Source: Agriotes lineatus
Taxonomy: Eukaryota > Arthropoda > Insecta > Coleoptera > Elateridae
Assembly: GCA_940337035.1 (NCBI GenBank)
Contig: CALNHX010001048.1
Location: 186,001-250,000 of the forward strand
DNA: 64,000 bases
Reading direction: 5' to 3'
Position numbers and translations under genes: made by a program. The notes under the pieces are model-generated. The model did no database searches and was not told where the DNA came from. It was given only the letters and a program-made list of their open reading frames with translations. Every line of letters starts with the position of its first letter. Position 1 is the stretch's first letter. This document shows positions 9,789 to 20,389 of the stretch, in pieces.

Positions 9789-10819
9789 TGTTACGTGTCA
9801 AAAGCATTTGATATTAATACTAGTGTTGAATGAGGAATCTAGTGAGAGTGACGCGATAAAATTAATATCAGATTGGCTTTGTTCGTTGCTAGAGGAGATA
9901 TAAAAACCAGGTTGGTTTTGTTTGAGAGAAAATTTGTATATCAGCTTTTAAATAAGGCAAGAGTTTTCGTGGGGTGTAAATGACAATCTCGCCATTTATT
10001 CTGGTTTGGTGATAGTAAAGAATTGGTTTACTAGCCAGCCGTTCCTGTAGAGGAGTTCATTAAGCAGATGTCATTTTTCCAATGAATATTTATATTCAAG
10101 CTGTAAAGCGATCTGGGAAACACGAATACAACGATTGCGAAGTTTATTGCCTGTGAACAGGGTATGTAGTTTAATATGGAATTTGCCTTTTGTTACCTGG
10201 AAATTCGATTTATAGCAACAACTATTAGGCGGACAGTATTGGAAAGCTAATCTACCGCAGTATTGAGGGTCGAGGTATAGCAAATGACAACCGAGGTTGG
10301 AACCTGTCAAGCTGACATGTGTTAGGAGTAACGGGACGTATTAAATGTCTGCGAGTATATCGGCACAAAGATAAGTGTGGTAGTTAGAATCTGATGATAT
10401 TTTTGCATATAAAAACTGTGTAACCATTAGATTTACGAGCGTTTTAAGTTAAACTATTTGGGGTACCCTGCGTGAGGTAGTAATAGTAAAGATGCTAATT
10501 GTCTGATCGATGGTAGTAATGTTCGAGTATTAATAAAACCAGCTACAAGTATTGCTTTCTTTCATTTTGATAGGGAGTTCAATAATCGTATTGTTATTAG
10601 TTGATAGAAAGTGAAGTTACAAGTTTCTTGGCTTATATCAGTATATTTGAGTTTAACTTGTTGGCGCCATTTATAACATCATAAACTAGAATCCGCGACG
10701 TCTTCACTGATGCTAGAGACGGGCCTCAAATATACTTTTATAGTGATCGATTGTTAACTAAGAGATATAGCGATGACCTAAAGGTAGGTAAAGGAATTTA
10801 TAGATAAATATAGCTAACA
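9789..10819 (+). repeat. 3' LTR of gypsy element
   Basis: Same start and end sequences as the 5' LTR; about a dozen scattered differences by eye, for example AAGTATTTG against AAGCATTTG near the start and GGAATTGATAG against GGAATTTATAG near the end. The TATA-like and AATAAA signals are conserved. Confidence 0.95.
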
Positions 10820-11056
10820 CATTATATTATAAGTTATCCCAGAATGTTGACTTTTAATAAAATCTTGAAATCTTTAGAAAATCAGATAAAAGTGGAATCA
10901 ACGACAAAACCTAAAAATGCTTTGCCGGCAGCTCATTCGGGCGCCGTTGCCGGCAGCGGAGGCACTGCCTAATATTAATTCTTGGTATGTGAAATTTTTA
11001 AAAATATTTAAAACACTTAAAAATTAATTTTTAGCTAAAGTTAAAAAAATTAGGTG
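10820..11056. other. Anonymous AT-rich DNA with one GC-rich patch
   Basis: No gene seen. A 50-base GC-rich patch near 10922-10970 holds a short inverted pair (GCCGGCAG ... GCCGGCAG spaced by about 25 bases as direct copies). Otherwise nothing recognisable. Confidence 0.3.
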
Positions 11057-11200
11057 TTTTCTGACTTTGCAATTGTTCAGATAGCTAAAGATAACACACT
11101 CTAAAAAAAGCTCATTAAAATCTTACTTAATTTCCAAAAATAGCACTTTTGCATTTCACAATTTTGAAAAACTCTATTTTGTAAAAAGTAAAAATCACTC
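11057..11200. repeat. Diverged copy of the fold-back arm found at 58.1 kb and 60.7 kb
   Basis: The segment with CAGATAGCTAAAGATAACA, then CTTACTTAATTTCC, then AAAATAGCACTTTTGCATTT and GAAAAACTCTATTTT matches, block by block, the arm of the large palindrome (58121-58260 and its inverted partner near 60680-60830). So the palindromic element belongs to a dispersed family. Confidence 0.65.
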
Positions 11201-11791
11201 GGTGTATATGATAGGGGCTAAATAGGTTTTTAGACAAGCACAAATTATTTACGTAAACGGTTTTTTTTGAAAAATCAAAAATAAAAAAAATGTCCATATG
11301 CCGACTTTTTGGCGGACACTGAATGTGTATCGTTTAAAGGAGATTTTGTTAACAGTCTCGAAGTGCATTGGTATGTTACAAAACACTTTAAAACTAGTGA
11401 GAGAAATATATGGCAGCAGATAGCTCAGCTCACCTCAGAAGCTCAGATAAATCTGTGTAAATGGTCGAAAAATGTAGCCGTTAAATGTGGATTAATATAG
11501 CATTTTCGTTGCCTTAAATATTTTTATCTCCGACAGTGTGTAAAATTGCCTTTTAGTTGGCAGTTTTAAGTTTGTAAACCGACTGTTTAATAACATGTTT
11601 TCATTAGTTTACGTCGTCAGTAGTAACGTGTTTAAAAGATTTCATTAGGAACGTTGTCAGTAGCAACGTGTTTTAAAATTTTTAAAACACTCAAATTACG
11701 ACCGGTTGCTGGTAATCCTAATTTACATTTTTTTTTCATATTTACCGTATTTTCTAGATTCTATCGTAGATAAAATATTGTACGATACACA
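11201..11791. other. Anonymous AT-rich DNA
   Basis: One 63-codon frame at 11309-11500 has no recognisable motif and no support. Two near-copies of a phrase with GTCAGTAG(T)AACGTGTTT occur about 45 bases apart at about 11618 and 11660. Nothing else is seen. Confidence 0.3.
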
Positions 11792-11887
11792 TGCGTAAAG
11801 CATCTTTAGTCACTCGCGGGGCTTAAAACGCTCGCTCACTCGTGTTTTAACTCTACCCCACTCGTGCCTAAAGAGTAACTTTACGCA
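11792..11887. repeat. Palindromic hairpin (MITE-like)
   Basis: TGCGTAAAG...CTTTAGTCACTCGCGGGG... on the left pairs with ...CCCCACTCGTGCCTAAAGAGTAACTTTACGCA on the right with a few mismatches, leaving a loop of about 10-15 bases around 11840. It is GC-richer than its surroundings and has the size of a small fold-back element. No coding capacity. Confidence 0.6.
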
Positions 11888-12579
11888 CTTATATAGTAAA
11901 TTACTATTATAACATCGATATAGTTGATGACAAAAAGATTAAGTTCGAACGACACGGAAAATGAATGCGATGCATCCGATATCAACCAAAATGTTGGTGA
12001 CAATACGAGTAGACAATACTAGTGCATTTAAGCATATTATCAACAAAAAGCTGTTTTCGTAGGAGAGCTTAAAATCGCCATAAAATCGGAGTTCTTAGTG
12101 TCAAAATAGCATTACTGAACGCTAAGGGCGATATCTAAATAATACATAAAAATTAAAATAGGACGAAACTTAATGTGGATGTGAATAATTTTAAAAGCAA
12201 AGATGTAAATTCGCTAAGTGGGAGTAATCAGTGGAAACGTGTAGCAAATGGACAAAAGCAATGTAGTCTATCTGTCAGTTGAAATTTCATATATAAGTTT
12301 AGTGTAGTATCTAGATGCGACAGCAAGCTGTTGACGAAAATCACATAACCGGAAGTATGATGTTTACTCTTCTGATTTTTCAGTTTATTCGATTTTTTAA
12401 GAAACGGCTCAAACGATTGGTTTCCCACGTTAATTTTTAATATGTATTGATGCGAGGTAGGTGAATTTCCAGTTGTATATCTTTTTTTTTGTTTTTTTTA
12501 TATAAGGTAGGGAAGCTAAAAATCAATTTTTGACTAATTATGTAATCATTGTAACAGGAAGTTGTGTGCGTGTATCACA
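11888..12579. other. Anonymous AT-rich DNA
   Basis: No gene, repeat or RNA gene recognised; short frames only. T-rich run near 12480-12500. Confidence 0.3.
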
Positions 12580-12584
12580 TCAGA

Positions 12585-12938
12585 TTTTTTCTTTTGGAAA
12601 TAAAATTCTAGGGAAATCATTGACAACAAGCATTTGTCACTAGATTGAATTGTGTTGGTACTTAAGCTTCTGGATATTATTTGGTTGACATATAATTATT
12701 TTAAGTTACAGTTCTGGCAATTATAAACTGAAATTCTCCTTAGTGTAATACCGACCTAGTTAAAACTAAATTATAAAATCACATTCTAAAATAATTTGAA
12801 ATATTTAAATCTCAAATTGAAACCTAACGTCACTACAGCGATAATAACCACAAACTTATGTACCAACACAATGCAATCTAGTGACAAATGCTTGTTACCA
12901 ATGATTTCCCTAGATTACATATCCATATCAAAAGAAAA
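12585..12938. repeat. Inverted-repeat element with ~100-bp arms
   Basis: Left arm about 12585-12685, right arm about 12835-12938. Core pairing: CTAGGGAAATCATTG / CAATGATTTCCCTAG, ACAAGCATTTGTCACTAGAT / ATCTAGTGACAAATGCTTGT and GTGTTGGTAC / GTACCAACAC. The spacer is about 150 AT-rich bases. Short frames at 12796-13073 are by-products of the arm. Confidence 0.7.
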
Positions 12939-13578
12939 TGGACTATATCAATGCTATCTATATTCTTCCAGGCCATGACACTGGGTCTATACATTTGGAT
13001 TGGCCTACAACAATCTGGCAACACGGCTTCGCCAACCTTTAACAAGAGATTACTGGTTGTGATCAATAAATGAAAATTCTGTCAGTGCACTGTCCCTGTC
13101 ATTTTGATACATGCCAGTTAATTTTTTTAATCATTGCTATTTACATTGTAATATTCGCTTTAAAAACGATTCCTAATGAGTAGGTACCTAATGCTCCATT
13201 GCACATAAATCGATAGCAATTTTGACTTCATCTAAAACAGCAATTTCTTCAAAATAACTTGCCTGGAAGCTAGTCGTATTGCAGTCGAAATAAGTTTCTT
13301 TATCTTATCAACCTTTATATCGGCCTTTTTTTTAAATGCTTTTCACAAACAAAACTAATCTTTCCAATCCGCCAGTCCTCTTAATTCAAAACGTGTTACC
13401 ATTTTTGTGCCAATGTTTCATTCGATGGACGTTTGAACAAACTTATATATGGAGCAACTGATGAAGCAAAGTTAATTTGACTTGCAGCTTGGTTCGCAAC
13501 ACTTCAAAGGCAATTTTGCAACTGATGTGAACTGTCTTGTCAAAATAGTTTATTAACGTCAAATCTATTTGGACTGCC
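12939..13578. other. Anonymous DNA
   Basis: No reliable coding signal up to about 13660. It may include decayed upstream parts of the transposon protein that becomes readable near 13670. Confidence 0.25.
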
Positions 13579-13666
13579 TTGACTATATCTGAAGCTTTAA
13601 CATTTTGTGGAGTGGTAAACATAAACCGCCCTTATAATGATAATAACACAAATTCTAAAACTTCCC

Positions 13667-14250
13667 ATTTAATGTTAATACTTTTTACTAGTGCGTCCAA
13701 GAAAAACAAATTAGTTGAAGTAGTAAATGCATTGAGAGAGTCAGTAGCTACTTTTGGCCAAATTGGAAAAATAGGTGAGAAATTTTTCGTAGCCTTGCAT
13801 GGTGGGGACATGGATGCTCAAACTCTTGACGATCTACGCTGTCAGCTTTTTGAAAAATCTGTGACTAAAAGCAAGTTTAACATTGCCAGACTGCCACCAA
13901 CGCAAGATGCAGCCCAATATCAGGCATTACGCAGATATCATCGAGTCCAAACATGGATAGGCAGGGAAAGAAACCTTTGGATTGGGGCTGAACGACAGGC
14001 AGGCGGGCGCTGACTGAATTAAAACAACAAAAAAAAACGCGAATATTTTTTGCCAATGTAAGAAAGGGTGTGCTGAGGCCTACAGCTGCAGAATGGCTGG
14101 TTTGCATTACTCTATTAATTGTAAGAATTGCTGTGGATAACCATGCCCAAATCTTCCTGAGATTATTACAAACGATGATGACATAGAGGAAGAAGCGATA
14201 ATTGATCAGATGCTCGTCCAAAAAAATGTATCGAGCAGCAATGGGGATGA
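13667..14250 (+). pseudogene. C-terminal part of a multicopy arthropod protein with cysteine-rich tail (transposon-associated)
   Basis: An open frame to 14013 reads KKNKLVEVVNALRES, EKFFVALHGGDMDAQTLDDL, RLPPTQDAAQYQALRRY, VQTWIG. I recognise this from a very repetitive family of uncharacterised arthropod proteins in which that block precedes a W-rich GW motif and a Cys-rich tail. After a frameshift near 14015 the tail continues: C.CKKGC.E.YSCRMAGL, then C.NCCG and a stop replacing the next residue before PCPNLPE, followed by an acidic stretch DDDIEEEA. The Cys pattern resembles CXC/tesmin-type zinc-binding modules. I cannot name its function. Apparent lesions: at least one frameshift and one in-frame TAA. 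It ends within about 10 bases of piggyBac homology in the same orientation. Confidence 0.55.
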
Positions 14251-14256
14251 CCAGGT

Positions 14257-15130
14257 GAGATATGCCGGTTTATCCGATTTGACAACGAAAACACCAGAAG
14301 TAAGCGGGTAAAATCAGATAAGGCCGCAGCTATTACAGATATCTGGTTGATGTTGAACACGAACTTATCCACCAAATATGTGCCTACCGATTCTGTTCCT
14401 GCAGATGAGTAGGTGTTTCCTTTTAGAGGCAGAACTAGATTTACTCAGTACATTCTGTCCAAACCTGCGAAGCACGACACCAAGGTTTGGTGGGTTTGTA
14501 ATGCACAAACCACTTATCCAATCACTGGCTAAATTTATACAGGAAAAGGATCAAATGGCCCCTAAAAGGACCAAGGACAACGAGTTTTCAAGGATTTGTG
14601 CTACCAATTCAGGGGATCAGGAAGGAACGTAACAATGGACAACTTTTTTGCAGCGTTACCTTTGACTTGCTTGTGACTCTCCATGGTCGGGACACTGAAA
14701 CAAAATAAGTGCTGAATCTCACAAGAAATGAAGAAAAGTAAGGAGAAGAAAGAGCACTTTTCAACATTTGGGTTCGGCGAGGATGGCAAAGTTAGCATTT
14801 GTTCCTATGTGCCAAAGAAGGAACAGATAGTGACATTATTGTCAACTGTGCTGATCAATAGGAACATCACCGGGCTGAAACAAAATCCAGAAGTAGTTAT
14901 GTATTACAATTCGACTAAGAGCGGTGTGGACAACATGGATAAGATGGTTACCCATTATTCCACAAAAAGAAAAGCTCTTTGTTGGCCACACCCCATGTTT
15001 TTCAATATGATAGATGTAGCAGTCCTAGCAGCCTACATCATTTGCTCGGAAAAAAAACCACCAGGTCAACCCATAGTAGCGTTTCAAAGATGTCAAACCC
15101 ACATCAGCATCATCAAAACCTAATAAATTC
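14257..15130 (+). pseudogene. piggyBac-type transposase remnant
   Basis: In successive frames: RFIRFDNENTRSKRVKSDKA (about 14266-14325), DIWLMLN, PADE then TAG at 14410-14412, FPFRGRTRFTQYILSKPAKH, TKVWWVCNAQTTYPITG, IYTGKGSNGP, NVTMDNFFAALPLT (14626-14667), and in the frame 14728-15123 VSICSYVPKK, VMYYNSTKSGVDNMDKM, HYSTKRKALCWP, FFNMIDVAVLAAYII. These follow piggyBac transposase order. All four catalytic Asp positions known from the family are still readable: ADE at 14404, MDN at 14638, and the pair in VDNMDKM at 14929 and 14938. The N-terminal third and the C-terminal Cys-rich DNA-binding domain are missing, and several frameshifts and a stop make it inactive. I see no TTAA-flanked terminal repeats. 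Confidence 0.85.
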
Positions 15131-15340
15131 CTTTAAAGTAATTCCTCTGCATCTGTTGAAAATCAAAAGAAGCCATCTGAAGATGATTAAAATAAACTAT
15201 GAATGAACGTGTACCTAGTCGGGGAAATTTTCGACTGCGAATGAGCATGTCCCTAGTGAGTTAGTACTTGTTTACTAAAAGTGAATTTGTGTATTCACTT
15301 GTCCAGACTAATGATAATAAAACAGGCGCTAAACTATCTA
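15131..15340. other. DNA downstream of piggyBac remnant
   Basis: Nothing recognisable; it may include decayed 3' sequence of the transposon. An AATAAA signal occurs near 15190. Confidence 0.25.
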
Positions 15341-15756
15341 TATAGGGTGATACACAAAGTTGTTAGGGCAGATTCTGATGCTCAAAATAACGAAAAAAGT
15401 TACTCAACCCATGTGTCCGATTGCACTTCGTTTTAGAGTTACAGTCTTCAGAATAAAGTGGTACTTAATTATTTTACCGATGTTTTTAAATAAATTACAA
15501 TAATGTTACAAATATGTTCTAAAGGTCTTCCTTGTTGAGTCATTTCGAAAAATAACAAGTTAAATTTACTTGTAAGTGAGTTTCAAAATGAATTGACACT
15601 TATAGTCACTAGATTATTTATAAAATTAAAATATTTCGAAAACACGTGCCCTATTCTAGTATTCAAAGTAAGACGCACGTCTATAAGAACTATTGTTCTT
15701 ACTTTGAGCAGCAAAATATAGCCTTAATTTTTAATAAGTTTTCGGGTCACTCTATA
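15341..15756. mobile_element. MITE-like repeat with TATAGGGTGA ends
   Basis: Begins TATAGGGTGATACACAAAGT (15341) and ends GGGTCACTCTATA (to 15756), giving a ~10-bp terminal inverted repeat with one mismatch. About 416 bp, AT-rich, non-coding. Ends of the AGGGTG type are common on small insect non-autonomous elements. The superfamily cannot be told. Confidence 0.5.
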
Positions 15757-16879
15757 TCTACATGTCTCAAGCGTTTCGCATAATCCGCCTTTTAGCAAAA
15801 TGTCTAGTCACTGCAAAACTACTACTACTAAGTAAAATGATCAAATTAACACTGGATAATCGGATTATCTGTGATTGTTGCAATACCTACCTAAAGTAGA
15901 CCGTGAGCCACTCTATGTTCAAAATGTGTTGGAGAAAGTTATATAGTATAGTAAAGGTATGTACAGAATAGGAACACCAAGTGGAATAATAAAGAATTGA
16001 TTTTCTCGTGGTGAGATTCAACTACCTGGGACCCCTCTAGTAGAAGTTATTGCAAACCATAAAAACACAAAAAATGCGTTACATACGTTACATAAAGGCG
16101 ATTTCTATTTGTTTAACAAGGATTTGTGTTTAAAACAAAACATTTATTTAACACTCACACATTACACACAAATACGTCGAAGCTGTGTTATTTGCATGAA
16201 ATCGGGACGGGCTAACCGGGATGCCAAACCAGAACTAAACTACAAACAGCGTCTTAATCATAAAGTAAACTTTCATCTCGAAATGAGGCAAGGTCTCTAA
16301 CGGAGCCACTTGCGTTCCCATGAGCGGTATCTAGAGGCAGCTTCCATGTAGGCAAGATGCAAACTTACCTTTACATTACAAAGCAGTTCTAAAACTGACG
16401 GGTTCTTGTGTAATTCAAAATGACATAATAATAGCTCAGCTTGCTTCAATAAATAGGTTTGTTATTACATACATTTTTTGCGTGTAAGATTGTTTGACTG
16501 CAGTTTATTTTTTCCAATAACGATTCTAATTCATCTGATATTCGCGGTTATATCAATTGTCATTCACTCAAGAAAGTCAATGAAGTTATGACGGTAACTC
16601 AAGAATTTTGCCTACATATTTAATCATATTGAATCATTACATAGTTGTTCATTTTGCCTAGTAATTGCAAATTACTAGAATTTAGACTTCGCTTTGCAAA
16701 ATAATCAATGTTTGTTCAAAATGCCGGCGTTTTTCAAAAATACGAATTATGTGAAACGCCTCCGACATACACACAAAATAAGCATTTTGTAACGTTTTCC
16801 ACATGGGCATTTTCTATTAAATCACCCATTGGTAATGCGTATGATAACACGAAATGAATTACCAAATGTGCTACCTTTA
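15757..16879. other. Anonymous AT-rich DNA
   Basis: No gene recognised. The frame 16109-16300 (63 codons) has no motif. Around 16190-16340 the DNA is GC-richer, with no further clue. Confidence 0.3.
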
Positions 16880-16884
16880 GTACC

Positions 16885-17560
16885 TATTCAAACACAAAAT
16901 GCGACTCATATTCCATACAGAGCTCTGAAGAAGTAGTTTTACCGAGTTTATCCCAATGTAGATATTCATCAATATGTAGGCCAAGAAACCTAACACTACT
17001 CACAATAATTGTGTGATCAGGTACTTGTTTTCGTGTAAATACGACAATATGTCGTGCATTCAAGCAGATTCCATTTTTATTAAATCATTTAGTTGCGGTT
17101 GTCTAAGCTTCTCCGAAGTATTAACTAAAGCAGTGCCTGGAAAAAGTCGTTTAAATGAATTTAAAACAACAAGGGGTCTAACACAGATCCTTGAGGAACT
17201 CCATATTGATTTATTATTTTGCCGGAGACGGAGTTCTTAAAGGAAACCATTTGTTTTCGGATAAGTAAGATGTTACAGGGTATAGGTAACTGGATGAAAT
17301 GTGTACACAAACAGCCTTCGCGTAAACGTGGTCACAGAAAATTTTCCACTTTCAATATAGTTTGTTACCGATTCTGTGAGTGTCAGAGTTATAAATCACT
17401 AATCTTTGAGTTCGAGCAATTTGTCCAATACTTTTAATATCTAATATTTCGGATAGGCTTAATATGATATCAAAACCAAAAAATATAAAAGCTTTAGTAT
17501 TATTACAGATTTGTTCTTCAAATATTGAAAAACAAGTTGTGATGGTTCTGTGGTTCGTCA
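16885..17560 (-). pseudogene. LINE reverse transcriptase fragment
   Basis: On the minus strand, VSFKNSVSGKIINQYGVPQG then SVLDPLLF (about 17230-17162) is the conserved GVPQGSVLGPLLF block of non-LTR reverse transcriptases, with G changed to D. It is followed by a stop, loss of the FADD region, and then RFLGLHIDEYLHWDK (about 16985-16936), the block after the catalytic core. Upstream sequence to 17560 (for example KAF..FGFDIILSLSEIL) weakly fits the preceding palm helix. The catalytic FADD segment is missing or deleted; frameshifts are present. Jockey/CR1-like style, clade uncertain. Confidence 0.65.
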
Positions 17561-17561
17561 A

Positions 17562-20389
17562 CTAAAATTAATTGGATAATTGTATTAATAGATAGGGACA
17601 GCGACGCTGCGATTTGCTAGCTAAATAATAATACATGTTTATTAACATAATACTATTTGGCATTTGATTAATAAGTAAAACTAAAATTAGGAATCAGAAT
17701 TTAAATTAGTCTAAAATTACACAATTTCCTATGATTAGAAAGTAGAGCCACTTTGTTTCTGTTCGTTCTCATAACGCACAGTTCAATGAAGCAGTAAAGC
17801 ATGTATAAACTGCCAGATGACCTAAAATAAAAGACCACCAATTAGTAACGAACATGAAAAGTTGCGCATCGCTGACATGTGGAGTTTTAATATGCTAAAA
17901 CGTGCTACGTTTGGAACTGGAAATGGCTGAACTGTTTTGGACAGAGTACAGAAGTTATGATGTGGGTAGTGAAGAAAATGTATATTTTATTATGTAAAAC
18001 TTTATTTGGATTTACCTACTACGTCAAATTAATATAATAAGTGTCTAAATTTTACAGCAGCAAGAATATTATGATGCCCAGGCTGGGTTCATAGTTCTTG
18101 TTATGCTTTAATAAATGAAAGTGTACAAAGGCATAAATCATCAAATATTTTCCCAGTAAAGTGATGTGCAATAATTAACGTGCTGTTATTTGACACGTAC
18201 CTAATAATGGGAGTGTCAGCGTCTTCGACTATGGTGCAGATAGCGAGTTGCTGTGAACCTGTAGAAGTTCATCCCTCGTATCTACAAATGCTGTCGAATT
18301 CTGGGATGAAGTTAACTGGCAACGTACACTTGATATTAAAGAAATTTGCTTAACCGGTATTAAGTTTGAACGAAAGGAGTCTATTACAATTATAAAATGC
18401 ACGTCCCAACCTGAGAGAGCGCACCGGGTTATTTAATAAAATAAAAGAAGTAAGGTTAAGTCAATCTGACATTTAAAAAAGTAAATATTTCAGCATGGTT
18501 ATGTGGTAGTTAATCTTGATGGCCGACAAACTTCAAGTAAATCAAATTTATTCGTATACCCACAGATAGAGCAGAGCAATATATTCTTGTTAAAGGTAAA
18601 TACTAGTATACCTACATATATACTTATAAATCTTTAGTTTTGTTTATTTTTTCGTATATTCTCAATGCACTCCTTCTGTCAATTGAGAAGTCAATTACTT
18701 TAGGAGAAGATATTTTTGGCTTCTGGTGAAATCACTCATGCATAGCGTTTTTCTTTAAATTTTTATCATCCGCAAGATGAAGCCCACCTATAGTGCATAG
18801 GTGCTTTAAAAATATGAAAATAGCTTGGTGATAGAGCTGAATAATATGTAGGAGGTTCAATAGCTTCACATCAAAATTTTCATTCACTACTTTGGTTTCC
18901 ATTAAGTAATGGGGACGGACGTTACTGTAGGGTGTAATATAACACTCTCTTACGGTGTTATTATAATTGATATTAAATTAAATATACCCTTTTTATAATT
19001 ATTAACAAGAAGCACTATCAGGTATAGCTCCTTATGTACTTACCTTACTTCTTAATGAAATAAATAGAAATTGACGTATCTCATAAATCAATTTGACATT
19101 GTGAATTAAGTCATGTGATTATAGTTTTTTAAAACCTCGACTAGTCAGTTCAAGCAATGGAATTCCTGTATCTCAGCTGAATGAGTGAATTTTCAACTAA
19201 CAACTTTCTATTGTAGTTAAAGGCTGAATTACCTTTAAAATATAATAATTATTTGACTTCGTGAATCAAATACACTCTTCAGGTACTTCAGAAAATTAAA
19301 TTCATACTTCAGTTTATTAGTATCTCTTCGAAGTTTGATCTAACATTACAAAAATTAAATAGATATTGTCAAAAATAGTTTAATCAAATGTTTCAATATC
19401 CAAACTTGATTTAAATGACGATTCTAAAAAATAACCTAATCCAAAAAATGTAAATTTCAAATTATAATGATCGAAAACCGTCGAGTACTCGAATCACTAT
19501 CAAATTTAGAAAATTAATTATTTTACATTAATTTCTGAATATATATTTACAATTATTTTAATGATTTGCCGCGCCAAACTTGATATATAACTTAATATTT
19601 CATAAGAAATAGGCACTAACATTCTGATTGTATATCTTGTACCTGATTGTGTTATCTCAGCTCCTAACTGGATAAATGTTAGTCAGCAAACACTTTCCTG
19701 GGTTGTTCCCGACCAAATAAAAACTCGTTGTAGCTCTTTGACACCTCTATTATGTGGATAGACAGTTCAACAGCATACCACAACACTCATTTGCACTGGT
19801 TTTACTGGTTTAGTAGTAAAATACCACGTTAAATGGACTCAAACAATCTTGAATTCTATATTTGAATAATACTTGTGACTTATAGTCAAATTTGATCGTA
19901 AAGAATACTATATTGCTATTATGTATCAAATCGTCAATTATTATTCTTCACAATTAATGGGAATTTAACCCTTAACGTGACTATTTATCCCAAATTATCA
20001 ATTCAAGTTATTTTTATTGCTTGATATCAACAACAACTCCGGTTGCCCTTACAACCCCACTAGTTAAAACATACAACTGTTACATCACATGATACCCATT
20101 GGATATCTGGATATTATTTAAATTAAATTTATCATTCATACAGTATGCTGCGTTACAAGGGCAGCAGAATTTTAGTGTTCTCTTCATTGATTAAACGGTT
20201 TAATTACCCTGGGGGTGGTCCTGTGTTGAAATATTTAGCCAACTTGCCAAAAAAATATTGCATGCCTTTTTAATATCTTCACGAATTTTAGAAACTTTTG
20301 CGGTTATCTTAGTGTATAAAGCTAACTAAAATCAATGTCTTGATCATCCCCCACTAAAACCTGAAGTCTTTAAAATAAGGCAACTTAAA
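17562..20389. other. Anonymous AT-rich DNA
   Basis: Nearly 3 kb without a recognised gene, RNA or well-defined repeat. A 15-mer TGCACGTCCCAACCT at 18398-18412 recurs at 47650-47664, the only cross-match noticed. Confidence 0.35.

Larger units (their letters stand above)
2652..10819 (+). mobile_element. Complete Ty3/gypsy LTR retrotransposon
   Basis: Two direct repeats of 1033 and 1031 bp (2652-3684 and 9789-10819) start TGTTACGTG and end AGCTAACA. Between them lie a tRNA-Lys primer binding site (3689-3706), gag (3941-5347), pol (5308-8496), a long non-coding 3' region with a tandem repeat, and a purine tract (9777-9786). Pol order is protease, reverse transcriptase, RNase H, integrase, the Ty3/gypsy order. 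No envelope-like ORF follows pol. Both ORFs are open, and by eye the LTRs differ at about a dozen substitutions plus two one-base indels (roughly 1%), so insertion was recent. I see no target-site duplication: the flanks read ...AAGGT and CATTA... . Confidence 0.95.
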
